DNA of 64,000 bases from Paracoccaceae bacterium (lineage in GTDB: Bacteria > Pseudomonadota > Alphaproteobacteria > Rhodobacterales > Rhodobacteraceae): assembly GCA_027489355.1 (NCBI GenBank), contig JAIXZY010000078.1, forward strand, positions 62,001 to 126,000, in the 5' to 3' direction. This document shows positions 42,719 to 50,940 of the stretch, in pieces; position 1 is the first letter of the stretch; every line of letters begins with the position of its first letter. Made by a program: the position numbers and the translations under genes. The notes beneath the pieces are model-generated. The model saw nothing but the letters and a program-made list of their open reading frames with translations, did not search any database and was not told the origin of the DNA.

Positions 42719-43258
42719 GTGACCGGATCACTTCCGCCCCTCACTTTGGTCGTTGGCGGCGCCAGATCCGGCAAATCCGCCTTCGCCGAGCGCCTGATCC
42801 TCGGCTCTGCCCGTCCACGCCGCTACATCGCCACCGCCGAGGCCTGGGACGACGAAATGCGCGACCGCATCGCCCGCCACCGAAAGGACCGCGGCACCGG
42901 CTGGACCACGGTCGAGGCGCCGCTGGACCTCGCCGGAGCCCTGTCCGGTGCCAGCGATGCGGAAGCCGTCCTCGTCGACTGCGCGACGCTCTGGCTGACG
43001 AACCACCTGCTTGCCGACCACGACCTTTCCGCGGAAAGCGCGGGGCTTCTTGCCGCACTGGCCGCCTGCCCGGCTCCCGTCGTCATCGTAAGCAACGAGA
43101 CGGGTTGGGGAATTGTTCCGGAAAATGCGCTGGCCCGCCGCTTCCGCGACGAACAGGGCCGCCTGAACCAGCGCCTTGCCGCCCGGGCCGGACTGGTCGT
43201 GACCGTCATCGCAGGTCTGCCGATGGTGCTGAAGGGCGCCCTTCCCGAACAGCAGTAG
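42719..43258 (+). CDS. cobU: Adenosylcobinamide kinase / adenosylcobinamide-phosphate guanylyltransferase
   Basis: A 179-residue CobU/CobP enzyme of cobalamin nucleotide-loop assembly. The P-loop GGARSGKSAFAERL lies near residues 13-26. RYIATAEAWDDEMRDRIARHR holds the guanylylated His region, and VSNETGWGIVPENALARRFRDEQGRLNQ is characteristic. Start is GTG at 42719 behind CGGAGC; no ATG is available. The TAG stop is part of a REP-like palindrome, and a histidine phosphatase gene follows 54 bases on. Confidence 0.92.
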   Translation: MTGSLPPLTLVVGGARSGKSAFAERLILGSARPRRYIATAEAWDDEMRDRIARHRKDRGTGWTTVEAPLDLAGALSGASDAEAVLVDCATLWLTNHLLADHDLSAESAGLLAALAACPAPVVIVSNETGWGIVPENALARRFRDEQGRLNQRLAARAGLVVTVIAGLPMVLKGALPEQQ

Positions 43259-43283
43259 GGTGGGCAATACTGCCCACCCTACC
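43255..43283. repeat. REP-like palindrome (copy 6), supplies a stop codon
   Basis: Near-perfect inverted repeat, arms GTAGGGTGGGCA and TGCCCACCCTAC. The TAG at 43256-43258 is the cobU stop codon. Confidence 0.88.
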
Positions 43284-43312
43284 CCTGCGCTGACCGATGA
43301 CCCAAGGCTCCC

Positions 43313-43876
43313 ATGACCCGCTTCTGGCTTGTCCGCCACGGACCCACCCACGCGAAGACCATGATCGGCTGGACCGACCTCGCGGCCGACCTGTCGGACA
43401 CCGCCGCCCTCGCCCGCCTGTCGGCCTATCTGCCCCCGGCCGCCCCCGTCATCTCCTCCGACCTCTCCCGCGCCATCGCCACCGCCGACACCCTGCGGAA
43501 CCGCCCGCGTCTGCCCCATGATCCCGCGTTTCGCGAAATCCACTTCGGCCAGTGGGAGCGTCGCGCCTTTGCCGAGGTCGAGGCCGAGGACGCCACCCTG
43601 ATCCGCGCGTTCTGGGAACAGCCGGGGGAGATCCGCCCCCCCGGCGGCGAAAGCTGGAACGACCTGACCTCCCGCACCTGGGCTGCGCTTGATCGCCTGC
43701 AGGGCACGGCCCCCGACATCGTCGTCGTCGCCCATTTCGGCCCGATCCTTGCCACCCTGCAACGCGCCAGAGGCATCATCGCGACCGAAGTCTTTGCCCA
43801 GAAGATCGACAACCTTTCCGTCACCTGCCTGACCCTGACCCCGCCTCTGGTCCACGCCGTCAATCATCGTCCGTGA
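43313..43876 (+). CDS. Histidine phosphatase family protein, possible alpha-ribazole phosphatase
   Basis: A 187-residue phosphoglycerate mutase-like phosphatase. The catalytic RHG (LVRHGPTHAKTM) is at residues 7-9, the family's second Arg is near SSDLSRAIATADTL, and the second His is in VVVAHFGPILA. Its place after cobU makes a CobC role (alpha-ribazole 5'-phosphate dephosphorylation) attractive. The rest of the sequence is not diagnostic. Confidence 0.82.
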   Translation: MTRFWLVRHGPTHAKTMIGWTDLAADLSDTAALARLSAYLPPAAPVISSDLSRAIATADTLRNRPRLPHDPAFREIHFGQWERRAFAEVEAEDATLIRAFWEQPGEIRPPGGESWNDLTSRTWAALDRLQGTAPDIVVVAHFGPILATLQRARGIIATEVFAQKIDNLSVTCLTLTPPLVHAVNHRP

Positions 43877-43949
43877 TGGCCGCCCTCACAATTCATCGTT
43901 TTCCTTGCCCGCTCATCTGGGGCCAAATGGCTCCGAAAGGACAACAGAC

Positions 43950-44822
43950 ATGACCTATGACCTTGTGATCGGCGACCGCGCCTATTCCAGCTGGAGCCTG
44001 CGCGGCTGGCTTCTTTTCGACGCCTTCGACCTGCCCGTCCGCACCATCTCGGCCCGGCTTTACACCGACGAGCTGGCGACGGTGCTGGGGGACTTCTTCC
44101 CCGCCCGCACCGCCCCCACGATGCGCACACCCGACGGTTCTGTCGTCCCCGAGACCATCGCCATCGCCGAAGAACTGGCGACCCGCCATCCGGATGCCGG
44201 GATCTGGCCCACCGAGCCCCACGCCCGCGCCACCGCCCGGGTCCTCGCCGCCGAAATGCACGCGGGCTTCACCGCTTTGCGCAGCCACTGCCCGATGAAC
44301 CTCCGCGTCAGCTACACCGACTGCCAGCCGCCCGCCGAGGTCCTCGCCGACCTCCACCGCCTGGAAATGCTCTGGTCCTGGGCGCGACAGACCACGGGCT
44401 CCACCGCGCCCTGGCTGTGCGGAGCCTATTCGGCGGCAGATGCCTTCTTCGCCCCCGTCGCCACCCGGATCGCCACCTACAACCTGCCGGTCAACGCCGA
44501 CGCGATGCTCTACGTCAACGCCCATCTTGCTCATCCCAGCTTCCGACGTTGGCGTGCGACGGGCATGATCGACGGCGCGGACCAGGACTTCTACCGCCGC
44601 GACTATCCCCGCCGCGACTGGCCGGGTCCCGTGCCGCTGCCCGCCAAGGCCGTGGACGGGACCGACACGGTTAACGCCTTGTGTCCCTATTCCGGCAAGC
44701 CCGTCACCCACGCGCTGGAGCTTTACGGCCGCCGCTTCGGCTTCTGCAACGCCTTTTGCCGCGACAAGACCGTGGCCGACGCCGAGGCCTGGCCGAAGTT
44801 CATGGCGCTTTACCATTCGTAA
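43950..44822 (+). CDS. Glutathione S-transferase with C-terminal YHS/TRASH-like cysteine motif
   Basis: A 290-residue GST-fold protein. The thioredoxin-like N-terminal half (LVIGDRAYSSWSLRGWLLFDAF, with Ser at the expected catalytic spot) and the helical C-terminal half end near residue 215. A further 60 residues follow, holding LCPYSGKPVTHALEL and GFCNAFCRDKTV. This resembles the metal-binding YHS/TRASH modules. The combination is unusual for a GST and suggests metal or redox sensing, which is inference. Start ATG at 43950 follows AAAGGAC. Confidence 0.82.
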   Translation: MTYDLVIGDRAYSSWSLRGWLLFDAFDLPVRTISARLYTDELATVLGDFFPARTAPTMRTPDGSVVPETIAIAEELATRHPDAGIWPTEPHARATARVLAAEMHAGFTALRSHCPMNLRVSYTDCQPPAEVLADLHRLEMLWSWARQTTGSTAPWLCGAYSAADAFFAPVATRIATYNLPVNADAMLYVNAHLAHPSFRRWRATGMIDGADQDFYRRDYPRRDWPGPVPLPAKAVDGTDTVNALCPYSGKPVTHALELYGRRFGFCNAFCRDKTVADAEAWPKFMALYHS

Positions 44823-44893
44823 ACCATTCCGCCCTACCCGTTAACCAAGGTGAATCGGGTGGGGCGCATGGGCCGGTCCAGAACTGCACGACA

Positions 44894-45003
44894 CATTTTC
44901 TGTCCCAAAATATCCCGGCCGGAAGCACGTCCGAGCCGGTTGCGCGTCCTTCACGCGCAGAGGCGAGACAAAAGCCTTGCGCGGAACGCGCTCAATTCAA
45001 TAA
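44894..45003. repeat. Dispersed element with long tail (copy 10)
   Basis: CATTTTCTGTCCCAAAATAT, CCCGGCCGGAAGC, a GCGCGTCC..ACGCGC hairpin, then GAGACAAAAGCCTTGCGCGG and AACGCGCTCAATTCAATAAC. It ends 25 bases before the comM start. Confidence 0.82.
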
Positions 45004-45028
45004 CCGCCCCCACCCACGGGCGCAGCGC

Positions 45029-46546
45029 ATGACCGCCCGCGCCTATACCGTCGCCTTCGAAGGGGTCGAGGCCCGCCTCGTCGAGGTGCAGTGCGCCGTC
45101 TCGCCCGGTTCGCCGTCCTTTACCCTGGTGGGCCTGCCCGACAAGGCCGTGTCCGAAGCCCGCGAACGGGTCCGCGCGGCGCTGCAGGCCCTGTCCATCG
45201 CGCTGCCCGCAAAGCGGATCACCGTCAACCTCTCGCCCGCCGACCTGCCGAAAGAGGGCTCGCACTTCGACCTGCCCATCGCGGTGGCCCTGCTCGCCGC
45301 GCTGGAGATCATCCCGCGCGAGGATGTCGAAGGCACCGTGGCCCTGGGCGAGCTGTCGCTGGACGGCCGCCTTGTTCCCGTCGCGGGCGCTCTCCCCGCC
45401 GCGATGGCCGCCGCGGTGGAGGACCGGGCGCTGCTCTGCCCGAAGGCCTGCGGGGCCGAGGCCGCCTGGGTTGGTGCGACACAGGTGCTGGCCGCCGCCT
45501 CGCTGGACGAGGTGCTGCACCATTACACGGGACGCAAACCGATCACCCCGGCCGAGGCGGGCGAGGTGACGGGCACCCGAAATCCCCGCGACTTCCGCGA
45601 GGTGAAGGGCCAGGAACGCGCCAAGCGCGCGCTCGAGATCGCGGCGGCGGGGCGGCATCACCTGTTCCTGGTGGGTACGCCGGGCTCGGGCAAGTCGATG
45701 CTCGCCGCCCGGTTGCCGGGCATCCTTCCCCCGCTGACGGCGACCGAGGCGCTGGAGACCTCGATGATCCACTCGCTGGCCGGCCTTCTGACCGAGGGCG
45801 GCATCTCGCGCGACCGGCCCTTCCGGGAGCCGCACCACACGGCCTCGATGGCGGCGATCGTGGGGGGCGGCAAGGGGGCGAAGCCGGGGGAGATTTCCCT
45901 TGCCCACAACGGGGTCCTGTTCCTGGACGAGTTCCCCGAGTTTCCCCGCACCGTGCTCGACACGCTGCGGCAGCCCATCGAGACCGGGTCCGTCATGGTC
46001 GCCCGGGCGAACGCGCACATCCGCTACCCCTGCCGGTTCCTGCTGATCGCCGCCGCGAACCCCTGCAAGTGTGGCTACCTGTCGGACCCCTCGCGCGCCT
46101 GCGGGCGGGCTCCGGTGTGCGGCGAGGACTACCTGGGCCGGATTTCGGGGCCGCTGATGGACCGGTTCGACCTGCGCGTCGAAGTTCCGCCGGTGGCCTT
46201 TGCCGACCTCGACCTGCCCGCGTCCGGGGAAAGCTCGGCCGCCATCGCCCAGCGGGTCGCGGCGGCCCGGGACCGGCAGGCCGCCCGCTTTGCCGAGGCC
46301 CCGGACCTTCGCGTCAATGCCGACCTGGAGGGGGCGGCGCTGGAGGAGCATGCGGCCCCCGATGCCGAGGGGAGAGAGCTGATCGGGCGGGTGGCCGAGC
46401 GGATGGGACTGTCCGCGCGCGGCTATCATCGCGTCCTTCGCGTCGCCCGGACCATCGCCGATCTTGATGGCAGCCCGGCGGTTCGCCGGCCGCATGTGGC
46501 CGAGGCGATCAGTTTCCGGCTTTCGGCGGCAGTGGGCGGGATCTGA
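45029..46546 (+). CDS. comM: YifB/ComM family Mg chelatase-like AAA ATPase
   Basis: A 505-residue protein with an N-terminal Lon-protease-like fold (about 1-175; VGLPDKAVSEARERV, SPADLPKEGSHFDLPIA) and a magnesium chelatase-type AAA+ domain. The latter has Walker A GTPGSGKSMLAARLPG at about residues 215-230, Walker B VLFLDEFPEF, and the zinc-site CKCGYL...CGRAPVC. ComM proteins act as hexameric branch-migration helicases in natural transformation. No other competence gene lies here. Start ATG at 45029 lacks a strong Shine-Dalgarno, and a long repeat sits just upstream. Confidence 0.92.
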   Translation: MTARAYTVAFEGVEARLVEVQCAVSPGSPSFTLVGLPDKAVSEARERVRAALQALSIALPAKRITVNLSPADLPKEGSHFDLPIAVALLAALEIIPREDVEGTVALGELSLDGRLVPVAGALPAAMAAAVEDRALLCPKACGAEAAWVGATQVLAAASLDEVLHHYTGRKPITPAEAGEVTGTRNPRDFREVKGQERAKRALEIAAAGRHHLFLVGTPGSGKSMLAARLPGILPPLTATEALETSMIHSLAGLLTEGGISRDRPFREPHHTASMAAIVGGGKGAKPGEISLAHNGVLFLDEFPEFPRTVLDTLRQPIETGSVMVARANAHIRYPCRFLLIAAANPCKCGYLSDPSRACGRAPVCGEDYLGRISGPLMDRFDLRVEVPPVAFADLDLPASGESSAAIAQRVAAARDRQAARFAEAPDLRVNADLEGAALEEHAAPDAEGRELIGRVAERMGLSARGYHRVLRVARTIADLDGSPAVRRPHVAEAISFRLSAAVGGI

Positions 46547-46562
46547 GCCAGGACCCTTCGCT

Positions 46563-46578
46563 TGTCCACGGTGGACAA
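46563..46578. repeat. Post-stop palindrome TGTCCACGGTGGACAA (copy 3)
   Basis: The 17-base palindrome TTGTCCACGGTGGACAA lies 16 bases after the comM stop, in the same orientation to the gene as the other two copies. Confidence 0.8.
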
Positions 46579-46795
46579 ACCTGCTTTTACCCTTTTATCC
46601 CAACAGGTTGGTCGCGGACGTAAGGGAAGCGTAAACCATTCTGCAAGACGGGAAGGCAGCCTCTGGCCCAAGGCCACCGGCCCCTGGTCCGCAGCGACAT
46701 TCGCAGGGAACAAGCGGCCGATCCGGTGGCGCGTTCCCGCCACCTCTGCAACAGGCCGGCGCGCATCACGGGATCACGGGCCTGTGCGGCAAGAA

Positions 46796-46833
46796 ACAAT
46801 GTCTGACAATCTTGCCACAATGTCCGACATTGT
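46796..46833. promoter_or_regulatory. Two GntR-type operators (TGTCNGACA)
   Basis: ACAATGTCTGACAAT (46796-46810) and the perfect palindrome ACAATGTCCGACATTGT (46817-46833) have centres 22 bases apart. The TGTCnGACA core is typical of FadR-subfamily GntR operators. They lie about 50 bases upstream of the GntR gene, indicating autoregulation and control of the operon. Function is inferred from symmetry and family. Confidence 0.7.
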
Positions 46834-46880
46834 CTAGCCTGAGTCGCGGGTGCCCGAATGCACCCCGTGGGAGACCTGGC

Positions 46881-47597
46881 TTGGCCGACAACCTGACCCC
46901 TGCCGCAAAGGAAGCGAGGCGTCCGCGCGACGTGGCGCAGCTTCTGGCCGCGCTGGTCGAGGCGGAGGGCCTGGGCGTTGGCGACCGGCTGCCGCCCGAG
47001 GTCGAACTGGCCCGCCGTCTGGGCATCGGCCGGTCCACCGTGCGCGAGGCGCTGCGGCAGTGGGAAAGCCTGGGCATCATCACCCGCAACAAGGGCGGCG
47101 GCACGCGGATCGTGGCCGAGGTCTCGACCCGGTCGCTGCACCTGCCGCTGACCGTCCAGATCGAGGCCGACAGCCTGAGCCGGATGCTGGCCGTGCGCCG
47201 CCCGCTGGAGATCGAGGCGGTGCGGATCGCGACCCGCGTCGCGGACGAGGCCGCGCGGCGGCGGATCATGCTGCGGATGCTGGAACTGATGGAGGTCTTC
47301 GACGCGGGGGGCGACTGGCGGCCCGCTGACCGCGACTTTCACGCCGCCATCCACGAAGCGACCGGCAACCCCTTGTTCGCCAAGGTGATCCACCAGATCC
47401 ACCGCGCTTTCCACGACCTGTACGACGCGCCCTTCGACCAGCCGCAACTGGGCGCATCGACCATCCCGGCCCACCGCGACCTGGCCGAGGTCATTGCGGC
47501 GGGCGACGAGGAGAAGGCCGTCGCCATCATCTCCGGCATCCTGTCCGACGTGGACGAAGCCGCCATCCAGATCGCCCGAGGACTTCATGCCGGATAG
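46881..47597 (+). CDS. GntR family (FadR subfamily) transcriptional regulator
   Basis: A 238-residue regulator. The winged HTH spans about residues 15-80 (LPPEVELARRLGIGRSTVREALRQWESLGII is the typical GntR motif). An all-helical FCD effector domain follows, with metal-ligand candidates in DRDFHAAIHEATGN and the His in IPAHRDLAEVI. Start is the TTG at 46881 behind GGGAG; no ATG fits between the operators and the domain. Its end overlaps the PLP-enzyme start by 11 bases. The genes downstream run without a break to 52838, so it most likely controls them. Confidence 0.86.
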   Translation: MADNLTPAAKEARRPRDVAQLLAALVEAEGLGVGDRLPPEVELARRLGIGRSTVREALRQWESLGIITRNKGGGTRIVAEVSTRSLHLPLTVQIEADSLSRMLAVRRPLEIEAVRIATRVADEAARRRIMLRMLELMEVFDAGGDWRPADRDFHAAIHEATGNPLFAKVIHQIHRAFHDLYDAPFDQPQLGASTIPAHRDLAEVIAAGDEEKAVAIISGILSDVDEAAIQIARGLHAG

Positions 47598-48744
47598 AAC
47601 CGCCGACGACCTTGCCACCCGATTGACCGCAATTGCCGAAGGCGCGGGCGGATCGATCACGCCGCCGATCGTGCAGACCTCGCTGTTCGCCTTCGACAGC
47701 TTCGACGACTTCCGCGCACGGATGGACGGGTCGAGCAACGCGCCGATGTATACCCGGGTGCAGAACCCCACCGTGGCGGCCTTCGAGGCGATGATGGCCG
47801 ATGCCGAAGGGGGCGAGGCCGCCGTGGGCTTCGCCTCGGGCATGGGCGCGATCTCGGCCACGCTGATGGCCTTCCTGCGCCCCGGCGACCGGGTGGCCTG
47901 CGTGGAACATGTCTATCCGGACAGCTACCGTTTCATGGAACGCATCCTGCGTCCCTTCGGGATCGAGACGACATACCACCCGCTGAGCGCCTTCGAGGAT
48001 GACCCCGACCTGCTGAAAGGTGTGAAGGTCGCCTATCTGGAAAGCCCGACCTCGGTCGTGTTCCAGGCGCTGAACCTGCCCAAGGTCGCGGCCCATGCGA
48101 AGCGGCATGGCGTGGTGACGATCATCGACAATTCCTGGGCGACCCCGGTCTTTCAGCGGCCGATCGAGCTGGGAATCGACATCGTGATCCATTCGGCGTC
48201 GAAATACATCTCGGGCCATTCGGACACGGTGGCGGGCGTGGTCGTGGGGTCTGCGGACCACATCGGCCGGCTGCGCGACCTGTCCCTGCCGCTGTTCGGC
48301 GCGAAGCTGGCGCCGTTCGAGGCATGGCTTCTGATCCGGGGCCTGCGGACGCTGGTGCCGCGAATGCGCCAGCACAAGGCGACCGCCGACCTTTTCGCCG
48401 ACCGCCTGTCCGCCCTGCCCTTCGTGCGCCGGGTGAACTCTCCCAGCGCAAACGTGGTGCCGGGGCTGACGGGCCGGTCCGGTCTCATGTCGGTGGAGTT
48501 CGACGAGACGGTGAACGTCCCGAAACTGGCCGACGCGCTGCGCTTTTTCCGGCTGGGTGTCAGCTGGGGCGGGTTCGAGAGCCTGATCCTGCCGGCGCAG
48601 GTGGGCCTGGCGCAGGCAGGGGAGTTCAACTCGATGCGCAAGTTCGGCGTGCCGGCAACGCTGGTCCGGCTCAGCCTTGGGCTGGAAAGCGCGGAAGACC
48701 TCTGGGCCGACATGTCGGCGGCCCTGGCAACAAGCAGAAACTGA
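47587..48744 (+). CDS. Cys/Met metabolism PLP-dependent enzyme (cystathionine lyase/synthase type)
   Basis: A 385-residue fold-type I PLP enzyme of the Cys/Met family. The phosphate-binding SGMGAISATL, the YTRVQNPTVAAFE tyrosine loop, the PLP-Asp in VVTIIDNSWATP and the PLP-lysine in IHSASKYISGHSD (about residues 200-212) are all present. Family reactions include beta- or gamma-elimination and gamma-replacement on sulfur amino acids. Start ATG at 47587 overlaps the regulator gene. Next to a sugar-type importer and GntR regulator it probably cleaves an imported compound, but the substrate is not predictable. Confidence 0.88.
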   Translation: MPDRTADDLATRLTAIAEGAGGSITPPIVQTSLFAFDSFDDFRARMDGSSNAPMYTRVQNPTVAAFEAMMADAEGGEAAVGFASGMGAISATLMAFLRPGDRVACVEHVYPDSYRFMERILRPFGIETTYHPLSAFEDDPDLLKGVKVAYLESPTSVVFQALNLPKVAAHAKRHGVVTIIDNSWATPVFQRPIELGIDIVIHSASKYISGHSDTVAGVVVGSADHIGRLRDLSLPLFGAKLAPFEAWLLIRGLRTLVPRMRQHKATADLFADRLSALPFVRRVNSPSANVVPGLTGRSGLMSVEFDETVNVPKLADALRFFRLGVSWGGFESLILPAQVGLAQAGEFNSMRKFGVPATLVRLSLGLESAEDLWADMSAALATSRN

Positions 48745-48763
48745 CAACAAGGGAGTGAGGACG

Positions 48764-50017
48764 ATGAAACGACTTCTTGCCGGCGCCGGGCTTCTGGCGG
48801 CGCTTCTGGGATCGGCCGTCTCGGCCGAGACGCTGAAACTGGTCGAGGTGATCACCAGCCCCGAACGCACCGAGGTGCTGAAGGGCATGGTCGACGGCTA
48901 CAAGGCCGCCAACCCGGGCGTGGATGTGGAGATCATCTCGGTCCCCTGGGGCCAGGCCTTCGAGACCGTCGCCACGATGATCGCGGGCGGCGACACGCCG
49001 GACGTGATCGAGATGCCGGACACCTGGCAGGCGCTCTATGCCGACCAGCTGATGCCGCTCGATGACAGGATCGCCGGCTGGGAACACGGCGCGACGCTGA
49101 CCCAGAAGACCATCGACATGGGCAAGCTTGCCAACGGCAAGATGACCATGATCCCCTACGGCTTCTACCTGCGGGCGATGTTCTACAACAAGAAGCTCCT
49201 GGCCGAAGCCGGGGTGGCCGAGCCGCCGAAGACGATGGACGAGTTCATGGCCGCTTCGGAGGCGGTGTCGAAGCTGGAGGGCAAGTACGGCTACTGCCTG
49301 CGCGGCGGTCCGGGCGGGACGAACGGCTGGATCATGATGGCCGCCGTCATGAACGGGTCGAACGAGTTCTTCACCGCGGACGGCAAGAGCCGCATCAACG
49401 AGCCGGGATCGGTTGCGGGCCTGCAGTTCCTGATGGACCTCTACCAGAAGGGCTATGCGCCGAAGGACAGCGTCAACTGGGGCTTCAACGAGATCGTCGC
49501 GGGCTTCTATTCCGGCACCTGCGCCTTCCTGGACCAGGACCCCGACGCGCTGATCGCCATTGCCGAGCGGATGCCGGCCGAGGACTTCGCGGTGATCCCG
49601 ATGCCGGTCGGCCCCTCGGGCAAGGCCTTCCCGACCATCGGCTATGCGGGCTGGTCGGTGTTCAATTCGACCGAGAACGCCGATGACGCCTGGAACCTGG
49701 TGGCCTACCTGTCGACGCCCGAGTCGAACTCCACCTGGGCCAAGCGCGTGGGCGTGATCCCGATCCACCAGGGCGCCGACCAGGACCCGTTCTTCAAGAC
49801 CGAGCAGTTCAAGGGCTGGTTCGAAGAGCTGAACAGCCCGGACTACATCCCCACCATCATGCCGACCTACCTGGAGCAGTGGGGCTATTTCACCTCGACC
49901 GTGCTGAAGGACACCGCGCAAGAGGCGCTGCTGGGCCAGAAGACCGCGCAGGAGCTGGCCGACGAATGGGCCGCCTTCCTGACGGACGAATACGGCAAGT
50001 GGAAAGCCAAGCAGTGA
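48764..50017 (+). CDS. Sugar-type ABC transporter substrate-binding protein
   Basis: A 417-residue family 1 extracellular binding protein. A signal peptide (MKRLLAGAGLLAALLGSAVSA) is cleaved near residue 21. The body has the usual VIEMPDTWQALYADQLMPLD segment, an aromatic-rich cleft (NGWIMMAAVMNG, GYAGWSVFNST) and a long helical tail. Length and fold type fit sugar binders, but the partner PLP enzyme suggests an unusual ligand. Start ATG at 48764 is 19 bases after the PLP gene. Its stop overlaps the first permease (GTGA). Confidence 0.9.
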   Translation: MKRLLAGAGLLAALLGSAVSAETLKLVEVITSPERTEVLKGMVDGYKAANPGVDVEIISVPWGQAFETVATMIAGGDTPDVIEMPDTWQALYADQLMPLDDRIAGWEHGATLTQKTIDMGKLANGKMTMIPYGFYLRAMFYNKKLLAEAGVAEPPKTMDEFMAASEAVSKLEGKYGYCLRGGPGGTNGWIMMAAVMNGSNEFFTADGKSRINEPGSVAGLQFLMDLYQKGYAPKDSVNWGFNEIVAGFYSGTCAFLDQDPDALIAIAERMPAEDFAVIPMPVGPSGKAFPTIGYAGWSVFNSTENADDAWNLVAYLSTPESNSTWAKRVGVIPIHQGADQDPFFKTEQFKGWFEELNSPDYIPTIMPTYLEQWGYFTSTVLKDTAQEALLGQKTAQELADEWAAFLTDEYGKWKAKQ

Positions 50018-50940
50018 CGCAAGTCTCAACCGCGCCCGGGGCAACCCGGGCGCACCAGCGTTTCGTCTGGTCCCACGTCATCGAGCCCTACCTCTACCTC
50101 ACGCCGGCCCTGGTGCTGATCGCGCTGGTGATGCTCATTCCGCTGGTGGTGGGGGTGAGCTATTCGTTCCAGTCGATCATGCTGCTGAAGCCGGGTCAGG
50201 CCGAGTGGGTGGCGCTGGACAACTATGTCGCGCTCTGGTCGGACACGAAGTTCTGGATTTCGCTGGAGAATACGCTGGTCTGGACTTTCGGGTCGCTTTT
50301 CTTCCAGTTCACGCTGGGGCTGGGGCTGGCGCTGCTGCTGAACACGCAGTTCCCACTGAAGCGGCTGTTCCAGGCGATCGTCTTCCTGCCCTGGGCGGTC
50401 CCCACCTTCCTGACCGCGCTGACCTGGGCCTGGCTTTTCAACCCGGTGATCGGCCCGCTGCCGCACTGGCTGGCCGCCATCGGCGTGCTGCCCGAGCCGT
50501 TCAACATCCTGGGCGATCCCGACCTTGCCATCTGGGGACCCATCGCCGCGAACATCTGGTTCGGCGTGCCGTTCTTCGCCATCACGCTGCTGGCCGCGCT
50601 GCAATCCATCCCCTCGGAGCTTTACGAGGCGGCAGAGATCGACGGCGCCTCGGCCTGGCAGAGCTTCACCAAGATCACCCTGCCCTTCCTGGCGCCGATG
50701 ATCGCCATCACCGTCATGCTGCGCACGATCTGGATCGCCAATTTCGCCGACCTGATCTTCATCATGACCGGAGGCGGGCCGGCCAATTCGACGCAGATCC
50801 TGTCGACCTACATCTTCACCACCGCCTTCAAGAAGCTGGACTTCGGCTACGCCTCCACCCTGGCCGTGGCGCTGCTGTTCCTGCTGTTCGTCTATGCCGT
50901 GGTGCTGCTGGCGCTGCGCCGCCGCTTCGTGAGGCTGTGA
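50014..50940 (+). CDS. Sugar-type ABC transporter permease 1 (MalF-like)
   Basis: A 308-residue inner membrane permease with six predicted membrane segments. The EAA loop ELYEAAEIDGASAWQSFTKITLP lies at about residues 205-227. Start is GTG at 50014, overlapping the binding-protein stop by 4 bases. Its own TGA overlaps the second permease ATG by one base (TGATG). Confidence 0.9.
   Translation: MTQVSTAPGATRAHQRFVWSHVIEPYLYLTPALVLIALVMLIPLVVGVSYSFQSIMLLKPGQAEWVALDNYVALWSDTKFWISLENTLVWTFGSLFFQFTLGLGLALLLNTQFPLKRLFQAIVFLPWAVPTFLTALTWAWLFNPVIGPLPHWLAAIGVLPEPFNILGDPDLAIWGPIAANIWFGVPFFAITLLAALQSIPSELYEAAEIDGASAWQSFTKITLPFLAPMIAITVMLRTIWIANFADLIFIMTGGGPANSTQILSTYIFTTAFKKLDFGYASTLAVALLFLLFVYAVVLLALRRRFVRL

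Larger units (their letters stand above)
46547..46880. other. Intergenic region, 334 bases
   Basis: Between comM and the GntR gene, both forward. It contains the third 16-mer palindrome (46563-46578) and two TGTCNGACA operator-like sites (46796-46833). The rest shows no gene that I can support. Confidence 0.6.

Noticed and set aside
44681-45028. Longer start for comM
   Set aside because: It would run through the 3' end of the GST gene and the dispersed repeat; YifB proteins start at the MTARAYTVA position.
46563-46578. 16-mer palindromes as DnaA boxes or a replication origin
   Set aside because: TTGTCCAC resembles part of a DnaA box, but the sites are single, palindromic, tied to stop codons and lack AT-rich neighbours.
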